From Sarcomyxa edulis (lineage: Eukaryota; Basidiomycota; Agaricomycetes; Agaricales; Mycenaceae), in assembly GCA_009761415.1 (NCBI GenBank), contig QUOL01000003.1, forward strand, positions 2,356,001 through 2,420,000: a stretch of DNA of 64,000 bases, read 5' to 3'. The notes under the pieces are model-generated. The model was not told the origin of the DNA, ran no database searches, and worked only from the letters and a program-made list of their open reading frames with translations. This document shows positions 54,897 to 64,000 of the stretch, piece by piece. Position numbers and translations under genes: made by a program. The number at the start of each line of letters is the position of its first letter. The first letter of the stretch is position 1.

Positions 54897-56403
54897 TCAC
54901 TCCTGCAACTCCGGGCTATCGACAAACAAGGCATCCATATAGACAGGCGGATACCTATCTCCAGGGACCTGATCAGCTTGTACGGCAATTTCGCGCAACT
55001 CTGCTACTTCGTCAGGTGTGAGCTTGACATCGTTCGCCGCTAAGTTCTCTTCTAGGTACTGGAAGTGTCAGGCGTGTCAGCGATGTGATAGGCCCAAGAC
55101 CGTCAGAGCTACTTACCTTGACTTTCTTAGTTCCAGGGATAACAACAAAATCGTTTCCTTGGGCAAGTATCCACGCAAGAGTGACCTAACCGGGAGTAGC
55201 GCGGTGCTTGACACCAATCTTTTCGACACGGTCAATAATTTCGACGATCTTGGGGAAATTCTCTTTGGAAAACCTGGAACACAGAGATCGCATTAGGATA
55301 TCTATGCCTAGGAATAGATAGACGGCTCACTTTGGAGTATATAGCCGCAAATCACCGGCTTCAAAGTCATCTGGGGACCTCTAATGACGGAGCGTGGTTC
55401 AGCTGGTGTGCAGAGAATGATTCCGAGAGGACGCTACGTACGTATTTCCCTGTCAGGAGACCCCTACCGAGTGGCGAGTACGCGACGATGGTTACTCCCA
55501 GCTCCCTGGCCGTCTTCAACAGGGCGATCTTGGGGTCCTCGATGTCCAGAACGAAGGGGGAGTATTCCACTTGGATTGCGGAGATAGGATGAACGGCATG
55601 TGCTCGGCGGAGAGCGTTGGCGGAACATTCGGATAAGCCGAGGTATTTGACTTTACCCTCTCTGCGAGTAGACATATTGATGTGAGTTTCTGAAGACGTG
55701 AAAGGCTCGAATGAGATGCGCACTTGACCAATTCAGCCATGGCACGAATTGTCAACTGCGAGTGGTAATGTAAGAGGTTGGGTTTGACTCAAACAATGAG
55801 ACGTAGGATACCTCGATGGGAGATTTGGGATCGACTCTAGAAAACAGGAACATTGTGAGTTTTCTTGATATCGCTGTCAAACGATAAAATGTACCTGTGC
55901 AGATAGTACAAGTCTATCGTGTCTACTCCGAGTCTTTCCAGAGACTTTGCACAGTTGATTCTGGCATCTTCAGCAGTTCCAGAGATTCCTTGGAAGTTTG
56001 GACCGAATCCAAACTTCGTCGCAAGGAAAATGTCGTTGCGTTTACCAGTGCGTTTGAACCTGAAGCGTGTTCAATCCAGCAAAAACTTGAATGAACACAA
56101 GCATGGAAACGAATACTCACCATCTACCGATAAGCTCTTCTGAATCACCATAAGAGTTGGCGGTGTCCCAGTGGGTGCATCCGCGAGCGTAGGCAGCGTC
56201 TAAAAGCTACTATAGTTTGTCGATCATCGTCTCGATCGGTTAGCGAGATACCCCCATCAAGTAGCCTTCAGTTGTAAGCGCCCACGTACCTCGAAGCGTT
56301 CCTCGTCGGGCGGAATAGCACCATAGGTAGCAATGCCAACTCCCATCGCACCAAATCCGATGGGTACGACGAGTGTGTTGCCAATTTTTCTCTCGGACGA
56401 CAT
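54897..56403 (-). pseudogene. Aldo-keto reductase, copy 1, with nonsense codon
   Basis: Start ATG 56403 (MSSERKIGNTLVVPIGFGAM). Exons give the AKR barrel: [20 protein letters not shown] with catalytic Asp and Tyr, [12 protein letters not shown] with the Lys, TIDLYYLHRVDP with the His, then [24 protein letters not shown] and [13 protein letters not shown]. After KHRATPG the codon is TAG (55186-55188 read in reverse) where copy 2 has CAG, followed by intact [20 protein letters not shown] and a normal C terminus ending at TGA 54897-54899. The break removes the C-terminal cofactor-binding part, so the product is unlikely to work. NADPH-dependent carbonyl reduction is the family activity. It is a tandem paralogue of copy 2. 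Confidence 0.8.
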
Positions 56404-57669
56404 CGTGGAGTCTCAAGAAATACCTTGAATGATAGTCCAACCCAGGGAGTATAGGCTCGTCTCTTATACCGTCTCTCAATCGCTGACGAAATTGGACCGT
56501 CTCCGAGTCGGATGCAGGAACACCCAAGATAAATTTCCCATCGCTCGCCGTGCACTACGTATGCTTGCCGAGCAGACCGTGTTCCTCTCGTTTCTCTGTC
56601 GTTCCTCTATCATGCTTGGAAGTCATCTCACCATCGTAATGGTGCGATGAAAATGCGATCTTCTTCTCTCCTTCTCTTCTTCTCTTCTGTTGTTGATCAG
56701 TTTATCCATGTAGACCATGACCCTCTGTAGTCTTCTCGGACAGATTCGTCTTCCATGCCACACTAATACAAGTCTAAGGTCGTATCGTTTTCTTTATCAT
56801 CAATTGAGATTCATAGTGTTGCTCGTGTATACGATGAAGGAACGACTACGGAGTACACCTCAGTAGGATTGCCAGGTTGAACGCAGCGTCAGCATCAAGT
56901 CATATCTAATCAAAGTATGTATTACTGACTAACGAGAAGTAATCGTGTCTGGTCAAGGTCTGTACAAGACTCAGTGACCTGAGTCCCATGCTCCAGAGGT
57001 ACGCATTATAGAGACCTCATTGGGAATATGCTAAAAATGTAATCTACGCAATTTTCGCACCAGCAACTCATGGCGTCTCTCGAGGCTTGAATGAACAAAG
57101 ACCTAACAATGACTCTTAACTTCTTTCGGAGACGCAGAACCAGCTACCTCCCGGAAGGTCGAAGCTGTCCAAATGTGATGTCAGCAACTACGCATCGTAT
57201 GCCCCGTTTCTGATCTTTTCCTTCAAGTTTTTACGACATCCTCAAAACACCTTCATCCAGTAGGAGATCGCAAAATATCAGTCGGCGAACGAATACCTCG
57301 AGGCCGAGATATCTTTCTATCTGTCGCTCTCTTCTGACATCCCAAGTGGGACACGCCAGTACATCGAGCCTCCGAGAAGATATGCAATTTCATCCGTTCC
57401 CTCCGCGGAACGCTTCAATATTCTCATTGTGAATTCATAAGACTCGGTCGAACCGATTTGTAAGTGCTATCGCCACTATGAGACCATGCGAGGTAGGCTG
57501 ACATATACTTATTTCCGCCCGACGTCGTGGGTACCGAAGCTGCCTAATCACAGTGAATCGCTGGCCGGAAATCTCGGATTGACTTCGTCACCTGTGGGAG
57601 ACCAAGTATGACATACATTTATTTCAGGTGTTACCATGAAGTGTACAGGGTGAATATGTTTCTTGGCAT
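56404..57669. other. Intergenic between the aldo-keto reductase copies
   Basis: About 1.3 kb containing the promoter of copy 1 and the 3' end of copy 2. No ORF with features and no third reductase remnant are visible. A TTCTCTTCTT-type pyrimidine run lies near 56655-56690. Confidence 0.5.
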
Positions 57670-59155
57670 TTAGGCCGTAGGCAATTCCGGACTATCGATG
57701 AACAATCCATCCATAGAAGACTTTGCGTATCGGTCTCCAGGGACATTCTCAGCTTCTTCCGCAATCGCTCGCATATCTGCAATCTCTTCAGCCGTGAGTT
57801 TGACGTCTAGAGCCCCCATGTTCTCCTCCAAATACTGCGTTCAAAAATGAATTATCTGTAAATGGTCCTCGCTGATGATTGATAGCACGACACATACTTT
57901 GATTTTCTTCGTTCCAGGGATCACAACAAAGTCATTGCCTTGAGCAAGAATCCACGCGAGTGTCACTTGCCCAGGAGTAGCGTTGTGCTTGACTCCGATT
58001 TTCTTGATACGATCGACAATTTCGAGGATCTTTGGGAAGCTCTCTTTCGAATATCTTGAAACGCACAGAGGTATGAGATATATCTGCATGACTGGAAGGA
58101 TAAATATGAACTCACTTCGGGATCGTCCTCCTAAAGTCATCAGGTTCAAAGTCGTCTGGGGATTGCTGGTAATTGATTATATCAGAGAGTGTATTAATCA
58201 ACGTTCGAAGGAAACTCTCTTACATATCGTCCCGTCAAGATTCCTCTACCAAGAGGGGAGTATGCGACAATGGTAACTCCCAACTCCCTAGCAGTCTTTA
58301 ACAATGCAATCTTGGGGTCCTCGATGTCCAAAACGAAGGGGGAGTATTCGAACTGTACCGCGGATATAGGGTGGACGGCATGCGCACGGCGCAGAGCTTT
58401 GGCTGAGCATTCAGAGAGGCCGAGATATTTAACCTTGCCTTCCCTACAAAGAAAAACGCCGTCAGCTTGCGCAGAAAAAAGGACACAAACTCCACTACTT
58501 GACTAATTCTGCCATGGCGCGAATCGTCAACTGTAAACGTATCATAAATATATGTATACGCAACCGCGTAAAACTAGATCACCTCGATGGGGACTTTAGG
58601 ATCGACTCTAAGAAGAATATGATCTGACCTTAGTATCGCATTCAGTAATGGCATTGCAACATAATTACCTGTGTAGATAGAATAAGTCGATAGTCTTCAC
58701 CCCAAGTTTCTCAAGTGACTCGGCGCAGATCTTCCTCGCAGCTTCAGGGGAGCCATCGAAGCCGACAAAATTAGGACCGAAGCCAAACTTGGTAGCCAGA
58801 AAGATATCGTTTCGTTTGCCAGTCCGCTTGAACCTGTACTTTCGATTCAATAAAATTATTTGCATCGAGATAAACAGGTACTCACCACTTTCCCAACAAC
58901 TCCTCGGAGTTGCCGTACGAGTTTGCGGTGTCCCAGTGTGTGCATCCACTCGCGTGAGCGGCATCCAGAACCTAAAGTCGAGGTTATCAAAAGTCAAAGC
59001 TAGAAGCTATTGGACAACAACGACCCAGTGTATACCTTGAACCGTTCTTCATCTGGTTCTACAGCACCATAGGTGGCGATACCGATTCCCATGGCGCCGA
59101 ATCCGACTGGGGAGACAACAGTGTCTCCGATTTTTCTTTCAGAGATGAGAGACAT
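57670..59155 (-). CDS. Aldo-keto reductase, copy 2
   Basis: Start ATG 59155, stop TAA 57670. About nine exons on the same plan as copy 1. Motifs: [20 protein letters not shown] (catalytic Asp and Tyr), [15 protein letters not shown] (Lys), TIDLFYLHR (His), [28 protein letters not shown], then [15 protein letters not shown] and [13 protein letters not shown] (the cofactor-phosphate-binding region), with the end at [11 protein letters not shown]. The frame is intact, unlike copy 1. Expected to be a cytosolic NADPH-dependent reductase of aldehydes or ketones, of the AKR13/YakC-like type. The substrate is not predictable. Confidence 0.88.
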
Positions 59156-59509
59156 CGTTGGCTTATCGTCAATGATCGTGGTACGAAGTCAAGATATTCC
59201 AGAACTATCTGCGATTCGTACTTTCTAATTATAGTCTCGAATTATAACACGGACCCAATTTTATCGATCGGCCGGCAAGCATGCGCGTCCACCCACGGCT
59301 TAAAGGTGGGTTCAATCTACGTCATCCCTTCGACTGCAGTAACTACCAATCTGAAGTGCAAACGATTAGTTACTCCGGACTATCGACAAAATGTGCCGCT
59401 GTTGCGTAATTTAAATAGATCCAGAAACATTCCTAGCGTTTGTCGTCGCCGACACCAGGTAAGATAACTAAGCTTCCGATCGACAGTGTTTTCAAAGAAT
59501 CAACATCTA
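59156..59509. other. Intergenic between aldo-keto reductase 2 and the helicase
   Basis: About 350 bp. Holds the promoter of aldo-keto reductase 2 and the 3' end of the helicase gene. No other feature seen. Confidence 0.5.
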
Positions 59510-62500
59510 TCATGCCTCGGTTCCTTGAGTCGCAGCTTGTCGTCTTGCACCGAATAATTCGATGAGATCTGGATGAGAGTCGACATGAGATGCGAGGAGG
59601 AATGCAATTGCCAATGCACTGACCTTGCAGCCTAGCCTCTTTCTTTTGCATCGGCGTTTCTTTTCGTTTTGTACCAGAGAATGCCTTCGGGGGTGGATAA
59701 GTCAATCAACGCTCGTCTAGGCATACGGAAATGTCTGTACTTCTTGGATCAAAGTCTTCTTTCTTGGATCTCGATGACCTTGTGATTCAACAAATGTAAA
59801 TACAGGTTTCGGGTCATATCATGCAAAACGTACCTTGGATTCGACGGTATTTTCCGCAATAAGCTGATAGACATGAACAGGTTTCTTTTGTCCGATCCTA
59901 TGGTATAGAAATATTGTGTATTGTGTAGGGCATTCGAATGGACGGATGCGACGAACCTATTGCAGCGATCTATTGCTTGACTTTCTATCCCTTCCTATAT
60001 GTTCAAATCTAAGTACTACTACGAACGACAGGGAAGAGAAGAACAAACCTGCCACCACCTAGGGAGTGATGGGAGTTGAACGAATTTAGTCAAGACATTT
60101 ATCCACCCAATCTTGTGACTCACGGATCCATTCTACAGAAGAGCGTCAGTGCTGAATCAGTGTAATAAAGACGTTCATCTCTCTCACAGATATACGTTGT
60201 TAGCAACTAGCCATAAGTAAAGGAACGGTGAGCAATAGAGACCATTTACGACTCCCAATCCACTTACCAGTCAAATTAAGACCGAGAGCTCCCTAGAAGG
60301 AAAAGTTTGAGATAAGAACAGGCGCGAATTCTGTAGACGTACGGCTTTCAGGGAAATCAGCATGACTTTGGGATTCACCCCAGTGAAAGAGGTTCCATCT
60401 AATCCTGCACGAATACTGGCCTTGGAAGGCTTGGCTCTGGCTTTGGCCTTGCCTTTCCCCTTTGCCTTACCTTTGCCTTTCTTCTTGGAGAACGCTGCGT
60501 CGTCATCTTCGTCGTCAATGAAGTCGTCATCATCGTCCTGGCTTCCGGTCATGCGGAAATCGTCGTCCGAGCCTGCAAGGTCTATGATGTCCTCGTCAGC
60601 ATTGTCATAGACTTTGCGACTGCGCCTTCGAGAGCTAGGAACTGTGGTTTCTGCAGGTGTAGCATCAACCGAGCCTTCTTCTAAGGGAACCGAAAACCGG
60701 GCGATAGTTTCTTGACGTCTTTTGGCAGACATTTGACCGTCAAAACGCACGTAAGGAATTCTGTACGGAGAACGAAGCATCAGAAGACTTGAGGTAAGTC
60801 ACTCATAAACATAGTACACGAACCCTTCCTCTTCCAATGATTCGGCGATCTGTGGAGAATGTTATCAGTCTAGAAAAGGAGCCTCTCCGATAGGCTCTCA
60901 CTTTGTCCAAGAATGAAGTGAATTGAGAGAAAACCAGAGATTTTTCTGTCGGTGGGGTAAGCTTCAAGAGGTGGATTAGCTGGTCAATCTTAGCAGAGGA
61001 TCCTGCTCGAATGCCGGTGGCATCGACTTCTTCATCCCGACGGACAGGCAACTGGGTCAGATCTGTCGGTGGCGCAGGCTCTACTAGATATCCCATGTCA
61101 ATAGGTCGACGATCCTGAAATGACGTGATCAATTGTGGGAACACTCCTGCGGTAACTGAGCGTACCATTGGGCACTTGGGATCGCGCGCGATGACTTCTG
61201 TGATACTGCGAGAACATGAAGACTTGGGTTACAAGAGTCAAAGTTATACGACGCACCATGCTAAACAGAATGCATGAGCACAGCCAGTGATTCTAGGATC
61301 ATCGAGGATCCCAAAACAAATCGGGCACTCTTCGTTATCCTCTATAGCCTGGGCAAGCAGAGCTTGCAAGCGGATTTTGTCTTGCAAGGTGATTTCGACT
61401 GGTTTTGCAGAAGTATCCTCCTCCTCCTCGGCAGTTCGTAATTCCTCGAGGTAATTTGGCGGAACAAGTCCAGGATGAAGGGCTAATTGTCGCATACGGG
61501 TGAGCATACTCAAAACGTTCGAAGGGACCTGAATTCAGAGTAAGATACAAGATCGATTCTAGGGGTACGGAACGCACAGCGTGGGCTCCACGATTCATAT
61601 AGTTTTCGAAACGCTGCTTGGATAGCGCTTCTACTTCGTCATACAGAACCTTGGAGTATGTCAAGACATGAAAAGGTCCGAGTCGGAACACCACATACCC
61701 TCGCCTCGTCACTGAGTGCCACTGGAACCATAATCATTTCCACCTGTGGCAGAGTCAGGGGACAGATAACGAAACGATGAACGATGGTAATTACAGGTGG
61801 AAGGGGAACCAAGCGGTTGCCATCACTGTCTTGCATCTACGAAGAAAAATGTCAATATGATGTCAAGAGCCGGTAGAGTAGAAAGCAACCTCTTTGGTGC
61901 GTCGTATGCAAATATGACTCATGAGTGCCTACGGAAGGGTCAACAATGCGTCAAGTGGGAATGTGATTTGCGGACGAACGCGGAGAAGTTCCGCCCCAGA
62001 CGGGTCGCCATCCTTGAGTGGACGGAGGAGAAGTCGTTTAAAGAAGTCTTCATTATCGAGAGGACGACATATTTGTAGGAATGTCAAGATAGAACCCAAA
62101 TCCTATATTTTCTAGGTCAGCCATTCGATGCAAAGTGAAGTACACAATTCGCGTTACCCTGGGGGAATTAATCTTGAATCGGACAAAAATTGTAAGCTGT
62201 AGACCGAAATATGTGTAATGCCACTGACAATTGGGGTACCCGATAACACCCAACGCCTTTGAGCGTTAAGCCCGCACACAGCTCTAGCCATCTTCGTCCT
62301 TGGATTACGGATATTGTGACCCTCGTCAAGGATTATCCTCTAAGCAAGGAAACAGATCACGAGACAATTCCAACAACGAAGCAACGCAAATAGTAGTTAC
62401 CTTCCATTGAACTTCAAATAAGGTCCCTCGTAATTTCTTTTTCTTCTTAGCTGGTTCTTCGCCTTTAGCAGCTTCGGAATCAGCATGTTCACCGGCGACT

Positions 62501-64000
62501 GTTTGGTAAGTAGTTATCACAACGTCATAGCTTGTTAGTTCAGCAGCGGTCATGGAACGTTTGGTTCCGTAATAGACGCAAGAAGATAATGCCCCGCGAG
62601 TGCAGTGCTCTTCGATCTGCTTCTCCCAGTTCGATAGAACAGACAGTGGGGCCACTGAATAAGAACGTTGAGAGAAACACAGTTAAGTAGAGGATGAGGG
62701 AGCCGACGCACCAATCAAAGTACTCTTTGAGTAATCGGAAGGCACGTCCTTTTTCGTCGCAAGGATTAAGCTGATCATGAGCAGCGTTTTCCCCTACAAA
62801 CGAGAGAAGATTAGTCTCATACTGTCGTCGAACGACGCTGAATAGAGGCACCAATCCCTGTGAATAATCATGTCAAAACTGTACAAAAACCTCGACGTAT
62901 ATATATACCATTGAATCTGCACATAGTGCACCTCGCCCAAGTAGCGGAGCAGCGGTTTGAGGAGTTCTGGTCGCAACTAACGAAAAAAATATGAGATGGA
63001 ACTTGTTGGAGCTGACACACGCCGTTCTCACGATTATAGTAATAATTCTTTGTAGAATATATCAGGAGTCTGACCAGACAGAGCAAGATGGGACTCAACA
63101 TACTTTCGTTCCATCCTTTTTGAGTTGCCAAAATTGCACTGGCCTATCGGTTTCTTTCTTCGGCAAGACAGGGTATTCATGTTCAACACACCATTGCAAG
63201 CCTTGGCTCTACATATAGTAATATATGAGCGACAAAATTTGTATGCTGAACTTAGGAAAACCGACCTGATGTTTTAGTAGATCGACCACTAGATCGCCAT
63301 TCTTGATGCCCGGTGGATTTGGGTGAAGAGGTAATTTCAAGATGTCGTCTGTTTCTAGAAGTGAATCCAGAAGCGTGCTCCGCCTCCCTTCATCGTCGAC
63401 CTTTTCGAGAGTAAGCAACATCTGCTTCAGCTCGGCTGCTTTTTGGAGAGCTTCGTATTGTTTTCGGGCAGCTTCGGCTTGAGCAGTGGTCTGGCCGGGA
63501 GGGGCACGTCGTTGCGTAGATGGCCCAGATACTGCTTGTGAAGACGGTGCTGGCATCGAAGGTCCGGGTCTGGCACTCTTCGCTGAAGCAGCTGAAGCGG
63601 GAGGACCCCGACGAGTAAAGCCAGCTTGACGGGGAGTTGCCCAGATCAACCGTGGTTCAAGTTGGTCACGCTTGTCAGAAGCTCCGTATATCTTGAGTGA
63701 CCTAAACGCGACATGACTCAACCCACCTTGATTCACAAATGGTTGGACTCACATAGGAAGTGCGTATCCTGCAGCCCTACGAGACATACCAACTAGAGAT
63801 ATGTCTCATTAGTATGCCGAATATGTGAAGACTACGATGAACGTACCATTTCCTTCGAGAATGACACCCTCGACACTGACCAGTCTGGCGTCGAGAAGAG
63901 GTGCGAGTTTACTAGCAATGTTCCTGGGGACATGGCCAACTTGAACGTTCCCTATGTTTTTGACTTGTATGGCATTACTGTGGCGAGCAAACTGATGAGC
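59510..64000 (-). CDS. HIRAN-SNF2-RING helicase (RAD5/HLTF type), 5' partial
   Basis: Runs off the right edge, so the N terminus is missing. Order on the minus strand: HIRAN domain (GNVQVGHVPRNIASKLAPLL, about 63990-63850); a Pro/Ala-rich linker; SNF2 N-terminal half with ADSMGLGKTLTMISLILAT (Walker A), VAPLSVLSNWEKQIEEHC and IILDEGHNIRNP (Walker B DEGH); a RING finger inserted before the C half (CPICFGILDDPRITGCAHAF, about 61340-61270); then the C half with KSLVFSQFTSFLDK, PYVRFDGQMSAKRRQETIARF and RCNRIGQKKPVHVYQLIAEN, with an acidic Asp/Glu and Lys-rich insert at 60650-60460. Rad5/HLTF proteins remodel stalled forks and polyubiquitinate PCNA. Near 59755 the IQERK-TLIQE stretch is out of frame by one base. 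The C terminus DLIELFGARRQ resumes afterwards, to TGA 59510. Confidence 0.87.

Noticed and set aside
48000..54900. A third giant transposon containing TET/JBP copy 2 and the MULE-like gene
   Set aside because: I found no matching terminal repeats or flanking duplication, so only the gene pairing is reported.

Overview
The window is nuclear DNA of a filamentous basidiomycete, most likely an Agaricomycete (mushroom-forming fungus). Genes are cut by many short GT-AG introns of about 37-60 nt. The repeat content is typical of that group: KDZ-type transposases with a Cys-cluster domain, TET/JBP-like dioxygenases and a chromodomain Ty3/gypsy element. There is no bacterial gene organisation, CRISPR array or rRNA/tRNA gene that I can see.

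Host layout, left to right: a 5'-truncated gene ending in a HicA-like fold (1-1891, +); a tentative REC114-like meiotic gene (2210-3448, -) divergent from a GYP1/TBC1D22-type Rab GAP (3490-5648, +); a protein-kinase gene whose two halves lie 15.8 kb apart (6819-7429 and 23202-23780, -); a second kinase (42733-43920, +); a GNAT acetyltransferase (44106-44720, -); two unrecognised genes that each carry one in-frame TGA (45270-47089, + and 47224-48465, -); a TET/JBP-like gene (48949-50585, +) tail-to-tail with a MULE-like transposase-derived gene (50680-54199, -); two aldo-keto reductase paralogues (54897-56403 with a nonsense codon, and 57670-59155, both -); and a HIRAN-SNF2-RING helicase of RAD5/HLTF type that runs off the right edge (59510-64000, -).

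A little over half the window is mobile DNA in a nested arrangement. Element TE1 (7457-23182, 15.7 kb) sits inside an intron of the first kinase gene, flanked by a 9-bp direct repeat TAGTCGATT. A gypsy chromovirus (23947-42433, 246-bp LTRs, target duplication TCTAC) sits between the two kinase genes. Element TE2 (24331-37333, 13.0 kb) is nested in the leader of that gypsy element, flanked by AATCTGT. Removing the three elements brings the two kinase genes head to head about 470 bp apart.

TE1 and TE2 are the main discovery. They share related terminal sequences and, after reversing one of them, the same gene order: KDZ transposase, then a variable slot (TET/JBP dioxygenase in TE1, an unrelated acidic protein in TE2), then a small basic-motif protein, a viroplasmin/RNase H N-terminal-like domain protein, and a WF-box protein diverging from it. 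A near-palindromic motif GTGATAYATCAC recurs at the element ends, and in TE1 also in the shared promoter of the last two genes. This looks like one family of large, cargo-carrying KDZ transposons with a conserved accessory module.
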